47,166 nt of DNA. It comes from Gammaproteobacteria bacterium (GTDB lineage: Bacteria; Pseudomonadota; Gammaproteobacteria; Steroidobacterales; GCA-2729495). This document shows, piece after piece, positions 29,796-38,597 of the stretch. The stretch is from positions 1 to 47,166 of the forward strand of contig SHZI01000008.1 of NCBI GenBank assembly GCA_009692345.1. Direction: 5' to 3'. Every line of letters begins with the position of its first letter. Positions within the stretch are counted from its first letter, which is position 1. The notes beneath the pieces were generated by a model. That model had not been told where the DNA came from, did no database searches, and saw only the letters and a list, made by a program, of their open reading frames with translations. The position numbers and the translations under genes were made by a program.

Positions 29796-30896
29796 TCAGG
29801 ACTCGGCGGGCATCAGTGGGACAACCGGCAGCACCCAGTTGCCTGATTCGCGCCTCGCGGGGCTCGGAATGACATACGCCACATCACCCTGCTCCTGCTT
29901 GAGCTTGCGCCAGTCGATGCGCCAGCCTCTCTGCTTCCAGGATTCCAGCCAGGTGCGGTACTTCAATACGATTGCATCGGAGCTGGTCATGAGCTCCAGG
30001 GTGGGGCTGTCCGGCGTCCTGACCGGATACAGGTTTTCCAGAATGCCGATGTCCTCGGAGGTGATGCGCAAGTTGACGTCCATCACCTTTTGGTCCATTG
30101 CCGGGTCGAGTACGAAGTTGCGCAGGTTGATGAAATAGATCTTCGTGTGACCTTCATCAATGGGCGCCTCGAAGAGATATTGCACCAGGTTGCTTTTTGC
30201 ATTCACGAAAATGGAGGTGACGAGGACGTTGGGTCCGTGGAACCATGATCCAGCACGCAGCTCACCGGTTACATTTCGCTCCTTCGCAAACGTAGTGCGA
30301 TCGAGCACCGGATCACCGAAATAGGCTTCGAAGCGCGTACCCCAGGCCTCGTCCCAGGTCTTGAACGTTTCCTTGTGCATCGGCGGAAAACCCTGTGCCG
30401 GATGTACGAATTCATTGTGGGTGGGGTCCAGGCCGTTTTCCATGGAACGTTCGTAATAGCAATTCACATTGAGAATGATGGTTTTGCTTGGCCGCCAGCC
30501 CTCCGCATCGTACTCAGGAATTTCATAAAGCGGGGGGCGTTCGTTCTCAGGCAGGTCGCCGAGAAACGCAAATACGATTCCGTACTTTTCCTGTGTGGGA
30601 TAAGCATCCACCTTGGCGCGTGCCGGTGGCTTGCTGTCCCCGGCCGAAGGAATCTTGTGGCACTTGCCATCGCCATCAAATTGCCAGCCGTGATAGGGGC
30701 ACGCCAAGCTATTCCCGGTGATAGCGCCCTTACCGAGCGAGCCGCCGCGATGAATACAGATGTCGCTCAATACATGGGGCTTGCCGCGAGAGTCACGAAA
30801 TGCAACAAAGCGCAGGCCCATGAGCCGGACTTGCCACGGGGCATCCCGGGACAATTCTTCAGTCGTACAGACGGGATACCAGAAATTGATATACAT
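29796..30896 (-). CDS. Rieske non-heme iron oxygenase, large subunit
   Basis: A 366-residue aromatic-ring-hydroxylating oxygenase. The Rieske 2Fe-2S ligands are Cys47 and His49 (CIHRGG), Cys66 and His69 (CPYHGW). The mononuclear iron site follows the usual DxxHxxxxH pattern, with Asp157, His160 and His165 in ENGLDPTHNEFVH. The size and single-subunit look suggest the VanA or CAO-like branch (monooxygenase or demethylase) rather than the two-subunit dioxygenases. No reductase or ferredoxin gene is next to it, so electrons must come from proteins encoded elsewhere. The substrate is unknown. An IS3 relic lies upstream. Confidence 0.88.
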   Translation of the reverse strand: MYINFWYPVCTTEELSRDAPWQVRLMGLRFVAFRDSRGKPHVLSDICIHRGGSLGKGAITGNSLACPYHGWQFDGDGKCHKIPSAGDSKPPARAKVDAYPTQEKYGIVFAFLGDLPENERPPLYEIPEYDAEGWRPSKTIILNVNCYYERSMENGLDPTHNEFVHPAQGFPPMHKETFKTWDEAWGTRFEAYFGDPVLDRTTFAKERNVTGELRAGSWFHGPNVLVTSIFVNAKSNLVQYLFEAPIDEGHTKIYFINLRNFVLDPAMDQKVMDVNLRITSEDIGILENLYPVRTPDSPTLELMTSSDAIVLKYRTWLESWKQRGWRIDWRKLKQEQGDVAYVIPSPARRESGNWVLPVVPLMPAES

Positions 30897-31138
30897 AATT
30901 GTTCTTCGTTTGGTTGCTGCTGATCAGCCAGGTTCCGCAGCGATTAGTAGTTTACCCAGCTGAAATCAGGCTACTGCCCGGTGGAGGACTGCCAGCAGTC
31001 GCCATGCGGATTATTTCGCGATGGCGTTCTGTAAGCCTGGGGAATAGGACATTGAAAACACGGCGCTCTCGATCGGTCGATGCCACAGCCTAACATGGCG
31101 AGGGATAGGAGGTTCCATCATGAGTCGAGGAGGTTCCC
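30897..31138. other. Intergenic region upstream of the Rieske gene
   Basis: No gene is visible. The region should contain the promoter of the minus-strand oxygenase operon, but no clear -35/-10 pair stands out. The end nearest 31138 merges into the IS3 relic. Confidence 0.4.
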
Positions 31139-31291
31139 GTGAAGAGATCGCGATTTACCGACAGCTAAAGCATTGGCGTTCTGAAGCAGGCTGAAGCCGT
31201 GACCCGCTGGCTCTGGACTTACAACAACGAGCGTCCGAATATGCCTATCGGCGGCCTCACCCCGATACAAAGACCGGCGATAGCCGCCTAG
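31139..31291 (+). mobile_element. Collapsed IS3-family element (orfA start joined to orfB end)
   Basis: Reading from GTG 31139 gives the start of an IS3 OrfA (MKRSRFTDS, then a stop where Gln is usual, then SIGVLKQAEA). In the same frame it runs directly into the end of OrfB (VTRWLWTYNNERPNMPIGG, then LTPIQRPAIAA and TAG at 31289). Everything between is deleted, leaving 50 codons of an element that normally carries well over 1 kb. Not functional. Confidence 0.75.
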
Positions 31292-31358
31292 CTCAACTTC
31301 TGCCGAGAGAAAAAAAGGGGGGATTACCCACCTTTAACCCGGGATAGCATCTTGGGTG

Positions 31359-31382
31359 CGGCACGAACGCTTCACCGTGCCG
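31359..31382 (-). terminator. Hairpin after the REC-EAL gene
   Basis: A 7-bp perfect stem (CGGCACG / CGTGCCG) with a 10-nt loop begins 8 bp beyond the stop of the minus-strand REC-EAL gene. No T-run follows on that strand, so it is only a possible end signal for the signalling operon. Confidence 0.3.
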
Positions 31383-31389
31383 TGTCTGA

Positions 31390-32670
31390 CTAATTGATTT
31401 CTAGGATCTGCTGCAAATCGTACTGTGCAGGATCCCAAGTTGTTTTCCACTCAATGAAGGCAACTGCGTCCATCGGGCGCGCGATCACATAGCCTTGAAT
31501 TGTGTCACAGCCTGCCTCCACCACACATTGCAAGTCCTTAGCCGTCTCAGCACCTTCAGCGACCACTTGCATTCCCAAGCTGTGCGCTAACTGAACGCTA
31601 GACTTTAAAATGGCGCTCGCGATTGGGTCATCGTGCGCGTTGTGTACGAACATTCGATCCACTTTCAGCTCGGTAAAAGGTAGCTGCTGCAGCAGCTCAA
31701 GGGTTGCATAGCCAGTGCCAAAGTCATCAACCGATAGTCCGAAGCCCTTAAGACGCAAGCGCGTGACCACATCCAAGCACGCCACCGCATTCTGCATGAA
31801 GCGACTTTCAGTGATCTCCAACGTGAATTGTGTTGGATGGGTGCCGGCCGCCACAGCGATCTCGGTGAGCACCTCAGGTAGATCCAATTGCGTGAGATTG
31901 TCCATCGACAGATTGACCGACAAGGACAGATCATGACCTGCGCGAGTCCACTCGCCCAGTTGCTGGGAGGCAGCTCGGAACACAGAGCGGGTCAATAGAT
32001 CAATCATGCCGGAAGCCTCTGCCACCGAAATGACTGCCCCAGGTGGCATCAATCCATATGTCGGATCTCGCCAGCGAAGCAGCACTTCAGCCGACGTCCG
32101 CGCTTGTGGGTGGCGCGACACCTTTGGCTGATAGTGCAACGCCAGACACCCATTAACTAACCCAGTCTTGAGATCATCTACCGATATTGCGTGAGGCGCC
32201 TGTCCGTCAGCGCGCCTACGGCGCAGCTGTTCCTGGTCCGTTGCTAAACTTATGAGCGCTGCACGCAAAGCTTCAGTGGTCGTTGGCTTTTTAAGAATAG
32301 CCAGAGGTGTCAGACCATGAGCGACCAATAGTGTACGGATCGCGGTTCGCATCCGATCGTCGGCGCCAGTTAACACAATGATGCTGCCACCATATTTTTC
32401 ACTGACAAGGTGCCTGATGTACTCCACCCCATCCATCTCCGGCATAGCGACATCACAGATCATGACGTCGATCTGGCGTGCCTGCGCTCGCATGTCTCGC
32501 AGACATTGCAAGGCAGCGCGACCATTATTCACGCGAGTTACATGCGCCAGACCCAACTGTTTGAGTTGTCCCGCCGTGACCTCTAGCAGGAAGTCATCGT
32601 CATCAAGCAGCAACACCTCTAAGGCAGAGAGCGTCTCGGGAAGCATGGTATGCGGTGTCTGGGTACGCAT
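31390..32670 (-). CDS. Response regulator with EAL (c-di-GMP phosphodiesterase) output
   Basis: An N-terminal receiver domain has the phospho-acceptor Asp in MICDVAMPEMDG. A C-terminal EAL domain follows, whose signature reads EVLLRW instead of EALLRW. Other catalytic residues are kept: Asn in SVNLS, Glu in LEITES, DDFGTGYA, Lys in ELKVDR, Glu in VAEGAE and the QGY Gln. It should hydrolyse c-di-GMP when phosphorylated. The frame is open to 32718 (GTG), but ATG 32670 avoids overlap with the kinase gene and gives 426 residues; ATG 32646 is another option. A TATAAT lies at 32693-32698 over the kinase stop. Confidence 0.88.
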   Translation of the reverse strand: MRTQTPHTMLPETLSALEVLLLDDDDFLLEVTAGQLKQLGLAHVTRVNNGRAALQCLRDMRAQARQIDVMICDVAMPEMDGVEYIRHLVSEKYGGSIIVLTGADDRMRTAIRTLLVAHGLTPLAILKKPTTTEALRAALISLATDQEQLRRRRADGQAPHAISVDDLKTGLVNGCLALHYQPKVSRHPQARTSAEVLLRWRDPTYGLMPPGAVISVAEASGMIDLLTRSVFRAASQQLGEWTRAGHDLSLSVNLSMDNLTQLDLPEVLTEIAVAAGTHPTQFTLEITESRFMQNAVACLDVVTRLRLKGFGLSVDDFGTGYATLELLQQLPFTELKVDRMFVHNAHDDPIASAILKSSVQLAHSLGMQVVAEGAETAKDLQCVVEAGCDTIQGYVIARPMDAVAFIEWKTTWDPAQYDLQQILEIN

Positions 32671-32693
32671 GATGGGTTTGTAGCGATGACTTA

Positions 32694-35129
32694 TTATAGA
32701 AGGGCGAATCGTCGGCACAGATACTCGCGTACGACAGCGAGGGACGCGATGAGCTTCTGACAGGAGGCCTGACTAACTGCGCCATTGGCTGCCTCCGAAG
32801 CCGCCTCAAGCTCTTCACAGTGCGCAGCCAGGTCGTTTGCTCCCAGAAGTGTGGCCGAAGACTTTAGTTTATGAGCCAAGCGCCCCATAGCGGTGTAATC
32901 ACCTGCTTTCATTGCGTGAGCAAGATCACCATGCATATCTGTTGCAAAACTTACGAACTTTTTGATTAGCCCCTTGGCGCGATTCTGATCGTTTGCAACG
33001 GCATCAAATAGTTGAGACAGATCTAAGCGCAGTGGATCTCTGTGCGTCGGGCGATCGTCAGCCTGTGTCTGAACAAAATGAGGCATCCCAGCGTTCACCA
33101 CGGGTGGCAGCCAGCGGGCGAGCGTTAAAAAGAACTCTTCTGGATTGATTGGTTTTGACTGAAAATCGTCAATACCGACTGCCAAGCAACGATCGCGGGA
33201 TTCAGCAGTGGCATTGGCCGTGGTCGCAATCAACAGCAACTTCTTGTGTGCCAGCTGACTCCGAATCCGGCGAGCCAATTCGTACCCGTCCATATCCGGC
33301 ATCTGGATATCCATAAGAACACCGTCGAAGGGACCGGAATCTGCTAATCGCTCCAAGGCGGGCCTGCCACTGTTGGCCACAGTCACCCGAGCACCCACTG
33401 ATTCCATTAACTCTGCCATGACCTGCTGATTGAACAGATTGTCCTCGACGACCAAGATGTGCCGACCTGCCATGAGGGTAGGCAGGCGAGCAAGACTGTG
33501 TAATCGCTGGTAACGGCCGGTGGTCTGCTCCTCGAGGCGCTCAATATCCGCCACGGCGAAAGGTACAGTAAAGGCAAAGCGGCTGCCGACACCGGGCTTG
33601 CTATCGACTACTATCTCACCACCCATTTTCTGCACGAGACGGCGACTGATGGAGAGACCAAGCCCGGAACCACCGTATCTACGCGTCGTGGAGTTGTCGG
33701 CCTGGCTAAAAGCTTCAAATAGACGCTCGACTTCTCCCGCTGAAAAGCCGATTCCCGTATCGGAAATGGCGGTCTCTACGAAATAGTTGAGCTTGTCTTT
33801 GGTGGCCAGTTCCATCGTGACAGACACGCTGCCTTTTCGTGTGAACTTGATGGCGTTGCTGATTAGATTCAGCAGCACCTGCTCAAATCGTAGGGCATCG
33901 CCCTCTAAGTCGTCAGGGATCTCTGTCGATACATAGACTGAGAACCCAATGCCTTTCTCAAGAGCCGTATCCTTAAAAATAGCCTCAATGCGCCCCAGCA
34001 CCTCACGCGGAGAAAATGCTTTTACTTCCAGCGTCAATGCGTTCGCTTCTATCTTCGAGAAGTCGAGAATGTTGCTCACAACGTGCAGAAGACTTTCAGC
34101 AGCGACCGCGGTCTTCGATACGTAGTCGAACTGCTTGCCGCTCAAGCCGGTCTTAAGGCACAGGCGTGATAGGCCAATGATGGCATTCAGTGGCGTTCGA
34201 AGATCATGGCTCATATTGGCGACGAAGTTGGTCTTGGCAATATTGGCGGCTTCCGCGTCCTCTTTCGAGCGAGCCAATTCAGCCGTTCGCGCCAGAACGC
34301 GTGACTCAAGTTCCTGCTTTTGTTGGCGAAGCTCGGCCTCGCTGCTCTTAAATGCACTACAGTCACTTTGAATAACTATGGAGCGCTCGACCTCCCCTGA
34401 GGAATCTAATATCGGCGTGACTTCAATCGTTACCCAATGGGGCGCCCCTGTCTTAGTGTAATGAATCAACTCCGCACGGACAGGCTCCCTTTTTTCAGTC
34501 TGCGCCTCGATATGGCAAACGGTTTCTGGATTGGTTAAAGGCCCCTGCAAGACCGAGACCGGGAGACGGCCTTGCATGTCACCTAAGCTGTAACCCGTTT
34601 GATTGATGAAAGCCTGATTGACCCATTCGACCGCGCCGCGACGATCGGTGATTAGTACCTGATCACTGGTCGAACTCGCGACCAGAGACAATTTGGTCAA
34701 CTCGTCTTGGGCTAGCTTTTGCGCAGTGCTATCGAAGATGACACCTACTAGGCCACCTTGCGGGATTCGGGCGACCGAGAGCGCGATCCAACTGAGCACA
34801 CCATCCGGCCTGCGGCGGCTAAGCACGGTACGCCCGGTTGGCGCCTCCTCCAGCGTTTTGTAGAGGGCCTTAATACCCGGCTCGCCCAGATAGTCAGCCA
34901 GGTGCTGGCCGATGCACGCCCCACCAGATATTCCGATGATCGTATCCCACGCGGCATTGAGGTAGACCAGGCGATGTTGCTCGTCCGTCTCAAACACAGC
35001 CTCTGACAGCATCTCGAGCCGCCGGCGGGTGCGGTTTTCTGCCTCATAGAGCGCTTCACTGAGGCGATGAGTCGCCTCGACATGCAGATCTCTCTGCAGT
35101 TCGGGATCATCTGTGTTGCCCGTTGGCAT
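32694..35129 (-). CDS. Hybrid sensor histidine kinase (PAS-PAS-HisKA-HATPase-REC-HPt)
   Basis: An 811-residue soluble kinase with no clear membrane helix. Two PAS domains lie at about residues 35-140 and 145-260, then a coiled coil. The phospho-acceptor His308 is in NMSHDLRTPLNAIIGLS, and the ATPase domain has N, G1 and G2 boxes (LISNAIKFT, DTGIGF, GGSGLGLSI). A receiver has Asp607 in GVLMDIQMPDMDG, and a C-terminal HPt domain has His753 in LAHKLKSSA. It is a full internal phosphorelay, most likely passing phosphate to the REC-EAL protein encoded immediately downstream. The soluble PAS sensors imply a cytoplasmic signal. Confidence 0.93.
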   Translation of the reverse strand: MPTGNTDDPELQRDLHVEATHRLSEALYEAENRTRRRLEMLSEAVFETDEQHRLVYLNAAWDTIIGISGGACIGQHLADYLGEPGIKALYKTLEEAPTGRTVLSRRRPDGVLSWIALSVARIPQGGLVGVIFDSTAQKLAQDELTKLSLVASSTSDQVLITDRRGAVEWVNQAFINQTGYSLGDMQGRLPVSVLQGPLTNPETVCHIEAQTEKREPVRAELIHYTKTGAPHWVTIEVTPILDSSGEVERSIVIQSDCSAFKSSEAELRQQKQELESRVLARTAELARSKEDAEAANIAKTNFVANMSHDLRTPLNAIIGLSRLCLKTGLSGKQFDYVSKTAVAAESLLHVVSNILDFSKIEANALTLEVKAFSPREVLGRIEAIFKDTALEKGIGFSVYVSTEIPDDLEGDALRFEQVLLNLISNAIKFTRKGSVSVTMELATKDKLNYFVETAISDTGIGFSAGEVERLFEAFSQADNSTTRRYGGSGLGLSISRRLVQKMGGEIVVDSKPGVGSRFAFTVPFAVADIERLEEQTTGRYQRLHSLARLPTLMAGRHILVVEDNLFNQQVMAELMESVGARVTVANSGRPALERLADSGPFDGVLMDIQMPDMDGYELARRIRSQLAHKKLLLIATTANATAESRDRCLAVGIDDFQSKPINPEEFFLTLARWLPPVVNAGMPHFVQTQADDRPTHRDPLRLDLSQLFDAVANDQNRAKGLIKKFVSFATDMHGDLAHAMKAGDYTAMGRLAHKLKSSATLLGANDLAAHCEELEAASEAANGAVSQASCQKLIASLAVVREYLCRRFALL

Positions 35130-35159
35130 CAGCGTGCGTCTGGGTGCAAGTACCCGGTT

Positions 35160-35765
35160 TTACGGAACGCCGAGTTCTTCAAGAAGAACTTTGCTATCCG
35201 CCGCGCGACCATACAGCGGAAAGATATTCTCACAGTAAAAATCATGCTCAGCAGCACTTCGACCGGCTGTGCAATCGCGAATGATCGTCACACTCAGTCC
35301 CTTCTCATAGGCTGCCCGGCCGGTAGAGTCGATACACAGCGAGGTGACCATACCGCAGACCAAAACGTTTTTGATGCCGCGCTCTTTCAGTCGTGCCTCG
35401 AGCGCGGTCTGAGAAAAAGCGTTGAAGCCGACTTTACCAGTCACATATAGGATTCTTGTGCCAAAAACGCTCATTTCCGGGATCGTCTGTGCCCCGACCG
35501 AGCCCTCTTTGAAAGCACCATATTCCTTCATCGAATACAAAATGCCGACCGGTTCGGCCATTGCACGGTAGTCAGGCGCTAATACGATCGGTGTCGCTAT
35601 CAACGTGATCGTGGTTGGGCCAACCGCTTCGATGAATGCCAACGTATTGCTAAGCACCTCATCAACACGATGCGGCTCTTCAACAACACCGCGTAGAATT
35701 CCATCTTTAGCAAAGTAATCATTTTGGTAGCCTACAAACACCACCGCTGTTTCTTGGGTATTCAT
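35160..35765 (-). CDS. Isochorismatase-like cysteine hydrolase with altered triad
   Basis: A 201-residue isochorismatase/nicotinamidase-fold protein. The nucleophile Cys144 (VCGMVTSLCIDSTGRAAYE) and Lys111 (VTGKVGFNAFSQT) are present. The first triad residue, normally Asp in a DxQN motif, is Gly12 (VFVGYQNDYFAKDG). Activity may therefore be changed or lost, or the protein may belong to a subgroup using another residue. The frame reaches 35873, but Met 35765 has a ribosome site (GAAAGG) and the usual N-terminus. It lies 31 bp upstream of the kinase gene and appears to lead that operon. Confidence 0.82.
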   Translation of the reverse strand: MNTQETAVVFVGYQNDYFAKDGILRGVVEEPHRVDEVLSNTLAFIEAVGPTTITLIATPIVLAPDYRAMAEPVGILYSMKEYGAFKEGSVGAQTIPEMSVFGTRILYVTGKVGFNAFSQTALEARLKERGIKNVLVCGMVTSLCIDSTGRAAYEKGLSVTIIRDCTAGRSAAEHDFYCENIFPLYGRAADSKVLLEELGVP

Positions 35766-35787
35766 GCAAACCTTTCGCATTAAGTGA

Positions 35788-35811
35788 GTTTGAAATTTAA
35801 GATACTCAAAC
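35788..35811. promoter_or_regulatory. Inverted repeat upstream of the hydrolase-kinase operon
   Basis: GTTTGA (35788-35793) and TCAAAC (35806-35811) form perfect 6-bp arms around a 12-bp AT-rich spacer, starting 23 bp upstream of the hydrolase start. On the minus strand the spacer contains TATCTT, a possible -10. This is the layout of an operator over a promoter, but short arms of this kind arise by chance. Confidence 0.25.
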
Positions 35812-35873
35812 ACACGCTCGAGATCGGAACCGGGTGCACTGGTTAGCCAGCCAATGGCTTCCTTGGTGCCCAC

Positions 35874-36086
35874 CCGCTACTCGGCGGACTCGACATCACG
35901 AAAAAACATGCAGGCATCAGCCCTTCTATGATAGACACGATTGAGGACTGCGCGCGACCACTTATTTTCAGGTAGCCAGTCATCATGCCTATTCACGATG
36001 CAATGCAAGCGGCCGTTCGTGAGCTCGTTTTAAATAATATAAAACATAGACTTATATCGTTTTAGTCGAAATATTTGCAGCATATC
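35874..36086. other. AT-rich gap before repeat copy C
   Basis: The interval is much richer in A and T than its surroundings, especially 36030-36085. The only plus-strand frame with a start is 27 codons (ATG 35985 to TAG 36065) and cannot be assigned. It may hold a promoter or the residue of a lost gene. It ends abruptly at the repeat boundary at 36087. Confidence 0.35.
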
Positions 36087-36316
36087 GAGGAGAGGCTGAA
36101 TACAGCCCACGCCTGACAACGGGTTCCGGGCTGGCCGTGCCCGTTGACACCCCGGCCTGCCGACCCCGCGCTCCCGCCGTCGACGACGCGACCCTGAATC
36201 TCCGCCGGCACACCCGTTTCTCGCACTGCACACCCCCTGAGGTGCAGCGTCGCCCGGTAGCGCTCGGTTGGCGTGCGGGTGTCCACGGCCTTGGCACCCT
36301 CCCCCGCCGGGCCGGC
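36087..36316. repeat. Dispersed repeat copy C
   Basis: Direct repeat of 23733-23962 with about five differences in 230 bp and no length change, 12.35 kb away. It carries the same CAACGGG...CCCGTTG hairpin, here with fully matched 7-bp arms. Its right end stops where a crotonase tail begins, so the repeat has replaced or truncated that gene. Confidence 0.8.
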
Positions 36317-36533
36317 GTGCAGGGAGAAGCCAGCGTGCACCGCTCTCCAGCGCGCCAACGAGCTCCTCGCCCTGCCGCCGGTGGCTATCAACACCACGCG
36401 CCTCGCGGGAAAGGCGCAGCTGATTGAGGCCCTGAGCAGTTCCGGCGATACGGCCGCGGCGACGGCCTGGTGGTTCAGCGCCGAGACCCAGGCGGAGATG
36501 CACAAGCTGGTGGCGCGGCTGACGACAAAGTGA
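36317..36533 (+). pseudogene. C-terminal remnant of a probable enoyl-CoA hydratase
   Basis: After the edge of repeat C the plus strand reads about 70 codons ending at TGA 36531-36533. The pattern ANELLALPPVAINTTRLAGK followed by FSAETQAEMHKLVARL resembles the C-terminal helices of crotonase-fold enoyl-CoA hydratases/isomerases. The catalytic domain is missing, so it is a remnant. The family call is moderate because only the tail remains. Confidence 0.45.
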
Positions 36534-36556
36534 CGAAGCGCCGGCCCGTGCGCGGC

Positions 36557-37414
36557 TCAGTTTGGTGGCTGCTTCAGGATCTGGTGCACTAGCCAGTTGC
36601 GCAACTCGGTGAGCCGCTGCGAGGCCTGGGTAACGCCCGGTCCCAGGCCATAACGCCAGGCCAGCATCCGGTTGCCGGGGGTCTGGTGCAGGGCGTCCAG
36701 GTCCGCGCTGAAGTCCAGAAGATGCGCTGTGTCGTGGAACAACTGGTCCTGAACAAGGGCATCGCCGTAGCGGCGCGCGGTAGCAGCGATTTCGCGCAGC
36801 GTGTACTCGGGGTGGTACTGCACGCCCCAGACCACGCTCGCGCCCTGGCGGATTTCTGCAGCCTGCAGTCCCATATCGTTACGCGCCAGTTCGATCCCGC
36901 CGGGAGGCAGCGCGGCCACGCAGTCGCGGTGCACCGTAATGGCTTCGAATACCGGGGCCTTGTCGCGGAACATCGGGTGCTCGCGCCCGGCCTGATTGAG
37001 TTCGATGCGTCGGGCGAAGCCAAACTCCCGTCCACGCGGGTTCTCGATCACCCGCCCTCCGGTGGCGGCCACGGCTACCTGCAATCCCCAGCAGCTGCCA
37101 AACACGGGCACTGCCGCCGCCAGCACTGCCTTCGTCAGGTCGACCTGGCGCATGACCGCCGGCTGACCGCTGTAGACGTTGTGTGCGGAGCCGGTGATCG
37201 CGGCACCGTTGTAATTGCCGAGCTGCCCGCCATCAGTCCAGGTAGGTAGTCCGTCAGCCGGTCTCACGATGTCGCAGTCGATGCGGACGCCCAGTTCGGC
37301 CCCCAGTCGCGAGACGATGTCGGCATAGGCATCGCCCGAGTCAGTGCCACCTGCGGCAACCTGCTGTGCACGAGTTTCAGCCGAATTGCCGTCGACAATC
37401 AGAACGCGCGTCAT
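36557..37414 (-). CDS. Class I glutamine amidotransferase (probable gamma-glutamyl hydrolase)
   Basis: A 285-residue stand-alone GATase with nucleophile Cys108 (FGSCWGLQVA) and His201/Glu203 (GVQYHPEYT). It carries a long C-terminal extension beyond the amidotransferase domain. Free-standing members beside gamma-glutamyl-amine ligases usually remove the gamma-glutamyl group at the end of a pathway, as the GATase-fold PuuD does in putrescine breakdown. It is the last gene of a five-gene operon, 16 bp after the alcohol dehydrogenase. Inferred role: hydrolysis of a gamma-glutamyl amino acid to glutamate plus product. Confidence 0.82.
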   Translation of the reverse strand: MTRVLIVDGNSAETRAQQVAAGGTDSGDAYADIVSRLGAELGVRIDCDIVRPADGLPTWTDGGQLGNYNGAAITGSAHNVYSGQPAVMRQVDLTKAVLAAAVPVFGSCWGLQVAVAATGGRVIENPRGREFGFARRIELNQAGREHPMFRDKAPVFEAITVHRDCVAALPPGGIELARNDMGLQAAEIRQGASVVWGVQYHPEYTLREIAATARRYGDALVQDQLFHDTAHLLDFSADLDALHQTPGNRMLAWRYGLGPGVTQASQRLTELRNWLVHQILKQPPN

Positions 37415-37430
37415 CGCGTGCCGGTGCCCT

Positions 37431-38597
37431 TCAGCCCTGAAGCGTCAGGTCGCCTGCCACGGCGGACCGGAACAGGCGCTCAAGTACGGTGGCATCCAGG
37501 GGCACAGGATTGCCGCCGGCCGATGGATCCAGCGCCGCCTCGGCGCCAATCACCGCCGCATTCTTCGCGCTCACGCCGATCTCAGCCAGCGTGTGCGGGA
37601 TCTTGAGTTGGCGCCGGAAATTGAGGATCCAGGCGAGAACGGACTCGAAGCCAGGATCTGGCAGGTTGAGCAGGCGCGCCACTGTGACCATCTGGTCCGA
37701 AATCGCGGCGCGGTTGTGCACCATGACGTAGGGCAGGATCACAGCGTTCGTGAGGCCGTGGTGGGTGTCGAAGAAAGACCCGACCGGGTGGGCAATCGCG
37801 TGCACGCCGCCGAGACCCTTCTGGAAGGCGGTGGCGCCCATGCTGGCCGCGGCCAGCATGCGGGAGCGCGCCTCGATATCGGCGCCGTTGGCGCAGGCCC
37901 GCGGCAGGTATTCGCTGATCAGTCGCATACCTTCCAGGGCAATCCCATCTGCCAGCGGATGAAAGCCGGGCGCACAGTAGGCTTCGAAGCAGTGTGTGAA
38001 GGCATCGATGCCCGTAGCTGCGGTCAGGTTTGCGGGCAGGCCGACGGTCAATTCCGGATCGGCAATGACGATGCCTGGCATCATCTTCGGGTGGAAGATA
38101 ATCTTCTTCTGGTGCGTCGTTTCGTTCAGTATGACGCCCGTACGGCCAACCTCGGAGCCGGTACCCGCGGTGGTTGGCACTGCAATCACGGGCGCAATGC
38201 CCGCTGGGTCTGCACGTGTCCAGAAGTCGCCGATGTCCTCGAAATCCCACAACGGTCGCGTCTGGCCGGACATGAAGGCGATAACCTTCCCGGCGTCGAG
38301 AGCCGAGCCACCCCCAAACGCGATCACACCGTCGTGTCGGCCGGTGCGATAGGCATTTAGCCCGGCATCGACGTTGGCGGCCACCGGGTTGCCCTTGACG
38401 TCAGCGAACAGCACGGCCGATGGCAACCGTGCCAGCGCCGCTCGCACCATGGGGTGCTCGCGCAGGCCCCGGTCGGTGACGAACAGCGGGTGCCCGATCC
38501 CCAGTTCCTGGCAGGCCGCTGTCAGTTCCGCGATTCGGCCGGGGCCGTTCCACACCCGGGTGGGGTAGTTCCAGTTTGACCTGAGGACGGCCGTCAT
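37431..38597 (-). CDS. Iron-containing alcohol dehydrogenase
   Basis: Group III (Fe-type) alcohol dehydrogenase, 388 residues from ATG 38597. The NAD-binding loop is GGGSALDAGK. Metal ligands are in ATGIDAFTHCFEAYCAP (Asp and His) and GVHAIAHPVGSFFDTHHG (two His). The frame is open to 38666, but ATG 38597 overlaps the aldehyde dehydrogenase stop as ATGA, the usual sign of coupling. It resembles enzymes oxidising small alcohols or 4-hydroxybutyrate. In this operon it probably oxidises the hydroxyl of a gamma-glutamylated amino-alcohol. In the Puu pathway an FAD-dependent oxidase holds the corresponding place. Confidence 0.9.
   Translation of the reverse strand: MTAVLRSNWNYPTRVWNGPGRIAELTAACQELGIGHPLFVTDRGLREHPMVRAALARLPSAVLFADVKGNPVAANVDAGLNAYRTGRHDGVIAFGGGSALDAGKVIAFMSGQTRPLWDFEDIGDFWTRADPAGIAPVIAVPTTAGTGSEVGRTGVILNETTHQKKIIFHPKMMPGIVIADPELTVGLPANLTAATGIDAFTHCFEAYCAPGFHPLADGIALEGMRLISEYLPRACANGADIEARSRMLAAASMGATAFQKGLGGVHAIAHPVGSFFDTHHGLTNAVILPYVMVHNRAAISDQMVTVARLLNLPDPGFESVLAWILNFRRQLKIPHTLAEIGVSAKNAAVIGAEAALDPSAGGNPVPLDATVLERLFRSAVAGDLTLQG

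Noticed and set aside
35985-36065. A 27-codon plus-strand ORF in the AT-rich gap
   Set aside because: It has a start and a stop but no ribosome site or family, and is short enough to occur by chance.
36030-36503. A 157-codon minus-strand frame across repeat copy C
   Set aside because: It is produced by the repeat sequence and runs antisense to the crotonase remnant. The same reading appears at copy A without conserved neighbours.
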